DNA of 64,000 nucleotides. Origin: Rhyacophila brunnea. Taxonomy: Eukaryota; Arthropoda; Insecta; Trichoptera; Rhyacophilidae. How positions within the stretch are numbered: position 1 is the stretch's first letter; the number at the start of each line of letters is the position of its first letter. This document shows, piece after piece, positions 12,480 through 22,859 of this stretch. The notes beneath the pieces were generated by a model. The model was not told the origin of the DNA, ran no database searches, and saw only the letters and a program-made list of their open reading frames with translations. Location: positions 21,803 to 85,802 of the forward strand of contig JAGYXB010001013.1 of the NCBI GenBank assembly GCA_022495005.1, written 5' to 3'. The translations under genes were made by a program, and so were the position numbers.

Positions 12480-13647
12480 CATTGATATACTACTAGATAA
12501 GGAGTTCCAATACAAGTGTCATTTTAAAAATGTACCACAAAAGAAGATATTACGAATATTGTCTTATAATATTTCCTTGTAGGTATAATGCGTTAAGACC
12601 GTAACATGGATTCCCGAATTACAGCCGTATTGCCTTGGCTGTAAAACTAAATTTGCGTTCTTGGAATAGTGACCCTAAGGGTGCTGCAACCCAAAGTTTG
12701 CAAGCTACCAAAAATTCATGTCTGAGCGGACAAAGCAAGTCGTCATGCGCTGACTATTAGTTAGAGTCAGATGCAAGCTAGATCGGGCTTACTCATAATT
12801 ATTGCCAGGTTCGAGACAAATATTAAGTGAGCTTATATCGAGTTAAGTCCGCTGATATTAAAACAGTAAGTTTTAACACTGGCCGAGTCGCTGAAAATCG
12901 GGCGTCATTTTAAGAAGCATAATTGATTCATCCAGTAGTATATCAATGCTAATAACAGACTTCCCATCCAGATTAAAATAATAGCGAAGTGGTATTTGGC
13001 TGAGAGTATTTGCACAACCCACACTCGGAGTTATTCACACCTTTACGGTTAAAATTTTGATGAACAAAAATGCTTAGTTTCTGTTGTTCTTCTTTTCTGC
13101 TATTCTTTTTATCGTGGTCTGAAGTTCTTTCCTGAAGTTGGTGTGCTTAATGATTGCTCTTGTCATTAACTGGAACGAGCATGCCGGGAGTGGAAGGAAT
13201 GGATGAAGATCGACAAGGATGCGAGAAGCGGTCAACATGGTGGCCCGAGACAGTTTTACTTGGGAGGACCCCATCCACCCGTTCTCCTCAAAAACCGAAA
13301 TAACGACCTCTTAGTGCACTTTGATATAAAACATATTAAATTCTCAACCAATACTATATACATAGACACACTACTAAAGAAGAAGGGGATAAGGACTTAA
13401 GCTCAGGTGCATGATCTACTTAAAGCATGATACCTCAAGTTTTTGTGTCGTATTGTATTTTTATTTTTGTAAAATGAAGTACTGTATATTAAAGCTTATT
13501 ATACTTCAGTATTCTACATTGAGTAATGTTGTTTTGTCCAATTCAATTAACTAAGTAATAATTATAACAAGTTAATACTATAATTAAACATATTATGTAA
13601 TTCGGAACCACCTCAGAAATATACATAATAGAAAAAATCTTGAAAAG
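12480..13647. other. Non-coding DNA
   Basis: Mixed composition. About 13120-13290 is GC-richer with short open frames on both strands but no recognisable domain. No repeat ends seen. Confidence 0.35.
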
Positions 13648-13730
13648 GATGTGGTACCTGATGGGAGTCAAATCCGCATCCATCTGATTCCGAAAATTTT
13701 GCTTTACCAATTTAGCCACCTGCTACATAA
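13648..13730 (-). repeat. tRNA-like SINE head
   Basis: On the minus strand an A-box-like TGGCTAAATTGG is followed after about 30 bases by a B-box-like GGATTTGACTCCC. It is a degenerate tRNA-derived head and not a gene. Confidence 0.4.
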
Positions 13731-13765
13731 TTACGACTATATATATAAGTATATAGGTATATAGG

Positions 13766-13972
13766 TTTTTTTTCGACCATGTCCGATCCTAATAAGATCA
13801 TAATATATGACCCATATTATGGGTCTTTACGGAGTGGAGGTTTGTATTAACTGATTTATTGTTTTTACGAGAAATGGATGTAACTCACTTGCTCAACCTT
13901 TTTTCGAACCTGGGATCTACGACGGTACAGGGCATAGGGCGCTTAAGCCACGCGGTCATCGTGGGTATATAG
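13766..13972 (-). repeat. tRNA-derived SINE, family 1
   Basis: Shares with 28262-28505, 32308-32545, 45190-45440 and 49066-49312 a tRNA-like head (B-box relative TTCGAACCTGGGAT here), a middle block containing GAGAAATGGATGT and a tail block around GACCATGTCCGATCC. It is minus strand, as judged from the B-box direction. Confidence 0.75.
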
Positions 13973-14214
13973 GTACTGATGTATTTATTTGAGATAAGTT
14001 TTATTTAACAGAAAGTATATTTTATCCGAATAGTGTAGAATAATGTAGAATCGTATAGGTACCTAAAATTGGAGAGAAAAACTAATTTTATTTTGATTTA
14101 ATTACCTATTGTTTAAACAGTCTTTTGGTACACTCTGTATATGCGTTGGTTTCCCTTCAGCATTGAATTAAAAACACTAATAAATTAGTACAGATAATAA
14201 AATATATAAAAATT

Positions 14215-14590
14215 CCAGTGCTGCCGCAGGGTCTGGCAAAGGGGAGGGTCTGCACTTTTCCTTTGTTAATGGGCAAGTTGTCCCACGTTGGGGGGGCAAC
14301 GCCAGGCACCGCTCCTCGTGGACTCTGTCATAAAATATGCAGACTTCATTTCACGGGTGTCAACGCTAACGTCCGGCTGGAGTGGAATGCGCTCACGATT
14401 TTGTGGCCTGGAACCCCCTTCTCGCACGCCCCTTTAATTATGTATCAACTATACACGTGCGACAAAAACAAACGCAAGTTATTATAACTTAGCGCCGGCC
14501 GTCGTAGCTGGGTGTTAGTGTGTGCATTAGCGATTTGGTTCAAGAAAAATTGACCGCCGCGGACAATAATTATTGAGCTCCAAAGAAAAA
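14215..14590. other. GC-rich island, possible regulatory or old repeat DNA
   Basis: Much higher in GC than the surroundings, with CpG clusters, ACCGCCGCGGACAATAATTA near 14551 and an 89-codon open frame (14218-14487) lacking domain signals. It could be conserved non-coding DNA or a fragment of an unrecognised element. Confidence 0.3.
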
Positions 14591-14924
14591 CTATTAAGCT
14601 TTAAACTCCAGATTATTTTTTTTACATTTTTTGTTTACAAATTATATGTTTTATGTATGCATTATTCAGGAATGGATATAAATCCTCTGCTCTAACTCAT
14701 TATATTGAAAATATCCAATTCCTAATATTAACCGTTATTTATGGTGAAATAATGTGGCCAATAAATAAAAATTATTGTTTTGAAATGGCACAGTGATTAT
14801 CATTTTTTTTTCAATATCGCAGTGAGTGAGTAATATTTTTTTTGAATATACTTCCGAATCGTACCTACTGTTTCGGGAAACGTAGCGATTTACTACATTA
14901 CATTTTATTTTGGTAATTTATTGG

Positions 14925-15310
14925 GTTACATGTAAATTGTACGTAAAACATTTTTTCGCCCTGGGCTAACTTATCGGAAAGAGATGGCCGTATACGATAC
15001 GGTCTCCAATTTTATTAAATTCATAGCTAATTTTGGCAAAATTTAAGCATGAAAACTTAACCTAACCTAACGTAACAAATAGTCCTGTATATTGGCTATT
15101 CTCAAAATTTATTTGTTGCTGTCTTTCTGTAAAGTGTAAACCGACAAGAATCGTATTTTACTTAGACATGAATTTTATATCAGTACTATACGACCCAAAG
15201 AGGTTGGACGGTCTTTAATATACGGCCATATAATATTTACAATTCAAAAATTTACGGTGAAGTAATATGATACGGTGAACTGCATACGTACAGGTTTCCG
15301 AACACGGATA
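14925..15310. mobile_element. MITE with CCTAACCTAAC block, copy b
   Basis: Shares several blocks with 35250-35660: CTTATCGGAAAGAGAT, then a CCTAACCTAAC run, TTGGCTATT, and CAGTACTATACGACCCAAAG. The arms around the CCTAAC run match the arms of the hairpin at 49759-49967. No coding capacity. Confidence 0.65.
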
Positions 15311-15741
15311 TATTGCTTTATTCTGTTAGAAATTTCTGGACACAATTTTTTTAAGTGAACCTTTTTAGGCGCAGTAACATACAGGATTGTGAGACTAAAA
15401 TTAAACCCAATACTTACAAAGTAGCAAATAATATAGGTAGGAAGATATTGTATTATACTCAATCTGAATTAGGAAGGCATATAGCTGGAGTATACATATA
15501 TATTGATAGACTTTTAATTTTAACGTTTATATTTTTGACTTGTACTACCCATGAGCTGTGCTCTGATAATGAGATCAATAATTATTAATAGTGTTATGAA
15601 TGAATAATCCATAGTAAAATTTGCGATTGATTGATTTATGGATTTTAAATACATACGTCAAAGATACGTAGATACAATGTTATGCCAAAGATAGGTACAG
15701 TGTGTCCGATTTAGCTATCTAACTTCCTACATATTTTAGAC

Positions 15742-16014
15742 CAGTGTTTCTCAACTGATGGTCCGCGAATTTTTGGCATTCAAATTTCAAAAAGCCAAAA
15801 ATTTAAACAAAACATTCAAAACCCGTGCGCCTGCAAATGTTTGTGCATGGTGTTTTTGTTCTGAAACAAGATTAATGGTTTTACGTGACGAAATCAACTG
15901 CGATCGGACGTTATTATACGTTACCATATAAATAATAATTTTATTTTTGCGTTAGTGGTCCGCAAAACGTTTCTCCTATTTTCAGTTGTCCGCAAGTGTA
16001 AAAATCTTGAGAAA
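15742..16014. mobile_element. hAT-type MITE, degraded right end
   Basis: The left end CAGTGTTTCTCAACTGATGG is a classic hAT terminus. The inner inverted words GGTCCGCGAA and TTGTCCGCAAG, and the right TTGAGAAAT, mirror it imperfectly. Flanks TTTAGAC (left) and TTTAGAC (right, overlapping the decayed end) suggest an original duplication. Non-coding. Confidence 0.65.
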
Positions 16015-16063
16015 TTTAGACTATAATAAAATATCATACTAATATAATATTCAAATACATTTT

Positions 16064-16399
16064 ACAACGTTTTTATTAGCTCCCATTTGTCCGGTGGGTG
16101 TTTATCCAGTACAAATCTTGCAATTGATTTTTAACTAATTTACCGACTATCTAGACATTTGAAACTTTTAGAATATATCAGGACACGATGCCAATGTATG
16201 AAAAGTTATTTCGGAAGAAATCCGTAATCTAATCCACTATTATTGGTTGCTAAGTGGGTGGTCCTAGCAACTATCACAATCAAATCAAAACGACATTTCA
16301 GTAATCTATATTTTTGTTTGTTTTTTATTTACTTCATATCAAGTACAAGTTTGAGCATATTGAGCATAATAATTGAACAGAAAATTTAAAAACGTTGTA
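16064..16399 (+). mobile_element. Short-TIR MITE family 4, copy 1
   Basis: Ends ACAACGTTTTTA and TAAAAACGTTGT. Body blocks (AACTTTTAGAATATATCAG, AAAAGTTATTTCGGAAGAAA, TTGGTTGCTAA) are shared with the copies at 45901, 52690, 53889 and 56415. Non-coding. Confidence 0.75.
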
Positions 16400-16872
16400 T
16401 TTTAAAAGTTATTTTTATGTTGTTATCATTTAATATTAGAGTACAAGCACCAAATTGTAGTATGTGTCTAGAAAAATAAAATGTTATGCTCCACGTCATT
16501 GTACATCGGTATGCCTGTTGCTTACATTCGCGTCGCTGAATCTGAAAAATTCCATTAAGCTTCTTTCTCCACACTTTCGCATTCATTCTCTTCCACCGGT
16601 CTGTTACTTTTTAATGCGAGCGAAAATAAAGTGCGCCGAAGAAAATTCGCTGTAAGGATTGGGTACTTTCAGATTCAATTATGTGTTATGTGCACCCAAA
16701 GGGGCACTGGATTGTGTACCTACCAGGGTTTACAATGCCGGTATCCCGAATTCCGTGATTTAAAATTCTGCAATGATGGGATTTGACTGGAAAGTTTCCA
16801 TATGGTTATTATTTTGTTAACACATATTTGATTTTATAGTTTTTCGATATATATAATGTATTAATATTGCCT
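16400..16872. other. AT-rich DNA
   Basis: No gene or repeat ends recognised. GCCGGTATCCCG near 16738 resembles the ends of the GGTATT hAT family but has no partner. Confidence 0.3.
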
Positions 16873-17056
16873 TAAGGCATACCAGGAAAAATACGAAATT
16901 GTAATTTGAGAAAACTTTTTATAAATACGTATGTATCTAGAAACATTAAAAATAAGTCAAACATAACCGTATAATTAAAAACAAAACTCTCATTTTATTA
17001 TTACATACTTAATATTATTTTGTGGCCATGTTTATTATTAAAAATATTTTTTTGTT
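16873..17056. repeat. MITE family 5 fragment interrupted by LINE A
   Basis: Words TTAAGGCATACC, TACGAAATTGTAATTTGAG, ATGTATCTAGAAACATTAAA and ATTTTGTGGCCATG parallel the left half of the element at 28767-29251. The match stops where LINE copy A begins, and weaker similarity (GTTTTAATAT then TTATAAAAATG) resumes after 19595. Confidence 0.5.
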
Positions 17057-19595
17057 GACTAGTAGACCCGGTGCTTGGCCCCACGGTGATAGGACGACAC
17101 GGCCTCGGTGACCCCAACGATAATGGTGAGCGGCTCGTAGAATTCGCCACTCTGAACGAGTTCGCTATTGGAGGCACTGTTTTTCCCCACAAAGACATTC
17201 ACAAATATACGTGGACGCACTAGGACGCAGATTGACCACTTTTTGTATAGCTTGAAGCACCGAAAGGAACTTCTCGACGTACGTACTTACAGAGGCGCCG
17301 ACATCCACAGCGATCATGAGTTACTCATTGGAAACATCCGAGTAAAACTCAGTCGCCAGGCGAGGCCTCCAAAGCGCGAACAAATTGACGTTGAGAAGCT
17401 CCGACGCCGTAGAATTTGGATCGACTTTGAAACTGCTGTACGAGATAGTGTAGATCATATCTACGAGCGGCAGATATCTGAATCCGACCTCATTGAGGCG
17501 GACTGGAGCCTCATAAAGAGTGCGATTGTGTCGTCGGCTCGTACCGTCCTTGTTACCAGAAGGAGTGAGCAGCCAAAGTGGATGTCTGACGAAACGTGGG
17601 TTGAAATTGTAAAACGAGGCTGAAAGCCCTGAGAGACGAGGAGACAGACCCCGACCGAACCGAGAACCGCCGGACTGACTACCAGACCCAAGACAGGGTA
17701 GTCAAACGATCCGTGCGGTTTTTTTATGAACAAATGAAAGCGCAATTTTATGAACCGGCAAATTGAAGCGGCAGAGGAGGCAGCAAGCAGAAATGACACC
17801 AGGAAACTCTTCCGAATCATCCGTGAAGTCTGCGGCAGGCGACCACCGACTCCCGGAGCCATTCGTGGTCCCAGTGGAGCAATAGAGTCTGACGCAGAAT
17901 GTGTCAAGAAGATTTGGGAGAATCATTTCTGCGGAGTGCTGAACCGCCTACTTCCTTTGGATCCCTTTGATATATCTGCGGAAGCTTTACTTTTGGACAT
18001 TCCCCAAGCGACCGACATTTCCGATTGCCCGCCCACGCACACCGAGATAAAATCGGCTGTGAAAAGGCTCAAGAACGGAAAGGCACCGGGGGGAGACGGG
18101 ATTCACCCTGAATTCCTCAAGTACAGCCTAAGCGCAATCCTGCACCCTATGTTTCATCTGATGACAAAGGTGTGGGAAGAAGAGCGCTGTCGAAGGGACT
18201 GCGTGACCGGTGAAATCATCACACTTCATAAAAAAGGTGACCCTCTAAGCTGCGACAATTACCGAGGCATTACGCTACTCAGTGTTCCGGGAAAGATTTT
18301 GGCAAACATCATCTTGATGAGAATGAGGGACCCAATAATGCACGTCCTCAGGGTTTCTACCTACTAACTATCTTACTTCTATCTACCGTTCAGCCGGGTT
18401 TCTACCTGGTCGAGCGTGTGCAGACCAAATCCACAACCTTCGATGTCTTCTCCAGCAGAGCCATGAGCTGAACAGTCCGATGGCTTGCTGCTTTGTGGAT
18501 TATGAGAAGGCCTTCGACAGTCCGCACCGCCCCTCCCTCTGGACGATACTAGGAGCATACGGGATCCCTCCCAAGATCACTGCCATAATCAAAAGCCTGC
18601 ACGAGAATAGCGAATGCTGTGTTAGAATTGGAGACACTGTCACGGAATGGTTCGGGGTCACGACCGGAGTCAGACAGGGTTGTGTCCTTGCACCGTTTCT
18701 CTTCATCATTCTCTTTGACTTCATACTACGGAAGTCAATACCACCCGACTGAGGCATACCTGTTACCCCCACGGTGAAGCTATGCGACCTGGAATATGCC
18801 GATGACGCTGTCCTATTCGACAACTCAATCGAGGGCATTCAAGAGACAATCGACAGGTTGCATTACAACTCCTCTTGCGTTGGTTTGAAAATCAACGCGA
18901 AGAAAACCAACGTCCTGTGTAATAGCACTGTCCTGATCCAGATTTCCCTCTGATTAGCGACGGACAAAACATCGAGAGCGTCGACAGCTTCAAGTACCTG
19001 GGGGTACACATCACGGGAGATAGCATTTTGCAGAAAGAGCTCGCTATCCGAATGGGAATGGCTGGAGCAACATTCAACTCGATGCGAAATGTCTGGGACT
19101 CACGATTGTACTCGGTCAAAACCAAATGCCACCTATTCGACGCTTGCATTCTGACTGTGCTGCTTTACGGTAGCGAATCATGGCACCTTACGAAGGCTCA
19201 GAGCAACCGTATACTGAGCTTCGAAAACAGATGTTTGCGACGAATACTGGGTGTGCTTTAGGAGCAACGAGGAGATAAGAGAACGCACCAAGCAGCCTCT
19301 CATCACGCTGAAAGTGAAGAGGCGACGTTGGACCCTGGCTCGGCCACGTGCTGCGGATGCCAGAAGAGAACTTTAACCTGGCTTGCCTGTTCTTCAAGCC
19401 GACCGGATTCCGGCGACCTGGAAGGCCGCTAAATACAATGTACAGAGTGTATACGGCGGAGCTACAGGATGCTGGTTTGACCTGGAACGAAGCAAGAAGA
19501 CTGGCGAGTGACAGGGATTCTTGGAGGCGCCGCGTGGTGTCCATATGCTCCAGCTAAGGGGCGGATATGGCCAAAGAAGAAAAAAGAAGTAAAAG
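17057..19595 (+). mobile_element. 5'-truncated RTE-like LINE, copy A
   Basis: Plus-strand LINE beginning inside the endonuclease and running through the RT to a short 3' end rich in AAG/GAA after the stop at 19557. It is closely similar to copy B (30206-31531, minus strand) but carries more damage: a nonsense codon near 18751, single-base frameshifts near 18931 and 19333, an approximately 10-bp deletion near 19256 and a filler insertion at 18350-18393. The 5' truncation is the normal outcome of target-primed reverse transcription. Confidence 0.93.
17066..19557 (+). pseudogene. LINE endonuclease C-terminus and reverse transcriptase, broken
   Basis: The endonuclease tail reads GRHGLGDPNDNGERLVEF and GTVFPHKDIHKYTW near 17090-17215, then shifts frame to RTQIDHF and the SDHELL histidine motif near 17318. 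A linker follows, then RT block 1 (KNGKAPGGDGIHPEFLK, near 18072), NYRGITLLSVPGKI (near 18260), ACCFVDYEKAFDS (block with the first catalytic Asp, near 18482), TGVRQGCVLAPFLF (near 18664) and LEYADDAVLFDNS (catalytic Asp pair, near 18790). The thumb and C-terminal block GRPLNTMYRVY lies near 19423. At least five lesions make it inactive. Confidence 0.92.
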
Positions 19596-19747
19596 TTTTA
19601 ATATATTTTTTTTTTAATTAATTATTTTTATTAAATTATAAAAATGTTTTTTATTAAATTAGTAAAATTTACTTATATCAAATCTAATTAAGGTTTTTTA
19701 AGTATGGGCCCATACCGATGTCACAATCTAGTCTCTGTTGTGAAAAC

Positions 19748-19795
19748 AAAACAATAGAGCGATAATCGATATAATAATCGATAAAAGATCGTCAG
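19748..19795. promoter_or_regulatory. Cluster of CGATA/ATCGAT sites
   Basis: GCGATAATCGAT, ATAATCGATAAA and AGATCGTC fall within 45 bases. In Drosophila, clustered CGATA and TATCGATA sites bind BEAF-32 and DREF. Here the role is inference only, and the cluster lies just upstream of the probable LTR. Confidence 0.25.
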
Positions 19796-19828
19796 CATTT
19801 CCTCAATCATAACTAGATCAATAGGATA

Positions 19829-20226
19829 TGTTACGATTTGTTAATTGCGACAATATTTCTTGTAATATTTGCCTAAATTAGAAGGAAAATGCATGGATCC
19901 TCACTCATTCATCGAGTCCGTTTGTTGTACACGTACTGTTGTCACGAGTCCTTCACTCAACATAATCAATCGTCATTCTACTCGAATCAAGTCTCTTAGT
20001 TTATTAATACAATCGATCCCTTGATCACATCAATCTCACCAATACATCCGCGTCTGCGATTATAATCTCACAATGTCATCTTTATAAAAATATTGTATTC
20101 TTGTACCGACAAATAAACGCTCTCCTCCAAACAACGAAGAAACCACGACTTCTATCTCCTCCGCTTCATTCAGTATAATAATGCAATAATATTATTTATT
20201 AAATCTATAACGATTGAGCATCATAC
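19829..20226 (+). mobile_element. Probable LTR followed by primer-binding-like site
   Basis: The segment starts TGTTACG and ends ATACA. It carries a TATA-like box (TTTATAAAAATA near 20082) and an AATAAA (near 20112) about 30 bases later, the order expected of U3-R. It is followed at once by TTTTGGCGACAGTAA, in the place and style of a primer-binding site starting TGG. No second LTR, gag or pol is visible: downstream is an AT-rich stretch and then a MITE. So this would be an LTR with a remnant of the leader. Confidence 0.45.
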
Positions 20227-20671
20227 ATTTTGGCGACAGTAAACTCAATATTTTTAATTCATTTAAAATTCCTTTGTGTTAAATACACTCGATCAGATTT
20301 AGGATGTCAGTTAACAGGAATAAACATGCTGTCTTGCATTGACATTTACCTCGCGCAGTAGCAAATAATAATAATTTAGGTACTACTTACAAGTAATACG
20401 TGGTAGGTATATATTGTTATTATTATTATTATTAACATTTGCACGATGTAACGATAATTGAAAGCGTCGGTTGTATTTTAATTTAAGCTGGTTTTGTTTT
20501 TTTATTTGTAGTGTTCTTGTGCTGTGATTAGGACGAAACCGTCCGTTTAGCTGCAACTTATACAAAATTATTGTTCCATTATATTTAAGTAGCTATATGT
20601 CAAAAACTATGTTTAAGGTATGTAAAACACATTTTATTTGGTACTACACTACAGTCCAGAGAACGCAGGTC
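20227..20671. other. AT-rich DNA after the probable LTR
   Basis: Contains a short open stretch starting ATGTCAGTTAACAGG near 20304 and a (TTA)n microsatellite near 20415-20435. No gene recognised. Confidence 0.3.
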
Positions 20672-21128
20672 TTAGGCATAAAGCCCACCAAAAAAACGTT
20701 CGGTGCGCTCACTACTGAGTAGGCCCCCTCCCACCCGCGCATTACCCTTCACCTATGTAATAAGGGGCCCAAGAAGCACAAAATAATTATTATTATCAGC
20801 GTCCTCATAACAAAGCAATAAAAATATTATATTATTTATCGGGGCTTGTAATTACGCAATAACTAAACAATGAGTTCTCTGTTATTAAATAATTACGACG
20901 CTTCCAGAGCGTGATTTTGCTCGCCGTGTTCAATGAATGGACTACGTTGTATTTTCGTTAATTCGTCCGGCTGAAAAGCCACACAACGGTGACTCATGGG
21001 GCAGGCGGGCACAAAGCGTCGTCAAATCCAGTGTGCGCTGGCGTATTTGATTACGTTGTATTTTCGATGATTCACATAGAAAATGCGCGAGCGCCCCGCA
21101 AGCCTGCTTTAGTGGACTTTATGCCTAA
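20672..21128. mobile_element. MITE with TTAGGCATAAAG ends
   Basis: The ends TTAGGCATAAAGCCCAC and GTGGACTTTATGCCTAA are inverted copies with one mismatch over 17 bases. The inner part has two direct copies of TACGTTGTATTTTCG (near 20943 and 21052) and GC-rich patches. Non-coding. Confidence 0.7.
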
Positions 21129-21778
21129 TGTATAAAACTGTGCCAACGCATCGCGCGCCAGGAATGGTAAATAATCACCAGTTTGCCGGGCCAGACCGCT
21201 TAAATTTAATTCTCTAAATTTCCATGAATAATAATTATTGTATTACACTATTACTTATAGTTCTTTCTAAATCCTTTCTGAATCAATTTGTTGATTATTG
21301 GATTCACCAATCTAGAAGCTTAACAATCTTATGTCAAAAGACAGGAACGGCATATCAACTAAAGATGTTAAAAAACCTTCTTATCTATAGATGGAGCCTA
21401 AATATATGAGATCGAAGCAAAATAGGCAGCGTTACAGATCCATTTACAGAGAACTTCAGACTACTGGTACTTATGACATTTATTTGGCAATTTACTGGGT
21501 GCGTAAAAAGGCAATCAGTCAACGTGAGTTGATAAGCAGTTGAAACTAAACTAAATAAATAATATTTCGTTGCATAAGTATTTAAACTTTTTGTAAAATT
21601 GTTTATACGCCAAGTAATCACAATTACATACAAAATTGTAACAAATAGGTGTCTCAGATAATTGAATTGGAATGCCAATTGACGGATGTTAATATTATTC
21701 ATTGCGGAGTTCATTATGTTAACTATGCTTTATGCGTTTGTTAAACAATTTCAAACGTCATAACAGAAATTACGTATG
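21129..21778. other. AT-rich DNA
   Basis: The longest open frame (21385-21714, minus, 109 codons) shows no domain or signal. Nothing else seen. Confidence 0.35.
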
Positions 21779-21903
21779 TTATGCCGGGTCCACACTGGCA
21801 ACATGTCACCGGCAACCTCGTTAAATTTTACGATAATTATCATACTTATCGTAAAATTTAACGAGGTTGCCGGCTACATGTTGCCAGTGTGGACCCGGCA
21901 TAA
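21779..21903. mobile_element. Palindromic MITE (near-perfect hairpin)
   Basis: Two 58-base arms starting TTATGCCGGGTCCACACTGG are reverse complements with two adjacent-region mismatches, separated by fewer than ten bases. The transcript would fold into an almost continuous hairpin. It has no coding capacity. Confidence 0.85.
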
Positions 21904-22484
21904 GGCTCATGCTAGTTATACCTAATCCAAATTATTTCATATCAACCGATTTCTTACAGCGTATAGACTATAAGATGCATTTTAAATTTTATTGTTGCAA
22001 GAAAAATAAAGAGACAAATAGGTACTTCAAAATTGTCTTCGATTGAGTGTTGTATTTCTACGTACTCGTATGCTATGTATACATAATATACAAAGGTATC
22101 TCAAATATCAATGTTTAAAAATATGTTTTGTATAATAAGAAATTAAAAGTAAAAGAGAAAAAAATATTTTTCGAGGATTGAGGCATTCAATTCGATTCAA
22201 GTCAATCCGAAAGTTTACTGAAGTGAAATTAAGCCTATTTCATTTTTTCGCGAAGAAATATATTTTTACAGTTCAGTAAATAATTTGATAAAATATACAC
22301 CCGGTTGTATTTTTTATCGAATATTATTTTAATGTAAAAACCTGTCATATAAATATGTAGGTACTAATCTTAACCCAGTTAAATTATCCGAAAAACCTTG
22401 TTTCAGCTGTTATAATATTTTACTTCTTGATATTTTAAGAAGATCCATAACTTGGTTTCTTCCCAGGTACCTACATAATCTCAC
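21904..22484. other. AT-rich DNA, possible intron
   Basis: If the exon at 22485-22840 is real, this is the start of its downstream intron. No second exon was found. Confidence 0.3.
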
Positions 22485-22840
22485 CTCGATCACCCTGGTA
22501 CTTGTGAAGAAGACGTGAGAGGTACAGTGCGAAAATGACAAGTTGAAGTGTCATGTCCGCCGTCTTGGCGCTGCGATCTATGTCAATATTGTAGCTCTCG
22601 AAACGGCCAATATTCACATTAAACTTGCCGCCCAGTAAGTGTGTAAGCACCTCGCTGATATAAAAGTTGACCGCATGCCCGTACGCGGTACCAAATTTTT
22701 CCCGACTGAAGAAACCAAGAAAGTATTTCTTCCAAAAAATTACAGTGCACTTCGCGTCTGTCAGAGAGAAGGATGCATCATCGGGTAAACAGAAGGAACA
22801 TGCCACCAGGTAGCATCCTTCTATAGGATACGCGTTACTT
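22485..22840 (-). CDS. Candidate internal exon of an unrecognised gene
   Basis: On the minus strand a frame of about 118 codons is bounded by a possible acceptor (TGCAG just before 22840) and a good donor (ATCGAG|GTGAGA at 22485). Composition is clearly richer in GC than the flanks, and the residues look protein-like: five cysteines in the first third, a central aromatic stretch (FWKKYFLGFFSREKF), then a hydrophobic helix-like run (MTLQLVIFALYLSRLL) near the end. I do not recognise the family. The frame reads through the donor to a stop 13 bases into the putative intron, so a terminal exon or an old transposon frame is also possible. No neighbouring exons were identified. Confidence 0.35.
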
Positions 22841-22859
22841 CTGCACTCTTAAGCAAATT

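Noticed and set aside
14218..14487. 89-codon frame in a GC-rich island as a gene
   Set aside because: GC-rich DNA has few stops; residues show no recognisable domain.
17461..17907. 148-codon antisense frame in LINE A
   Set aside because: Shadow of the LINE coding strand; the RT and endonuclease motifs are on the plus strand.
18352..18392. True spliceosomal intron gained by a LINE
   Set aside because: LINE B lacks it, but 11 bp are also lost at the junction, so splicing would not restore the frame; templated filler explains the repeat of GGGTTTCTACCT.
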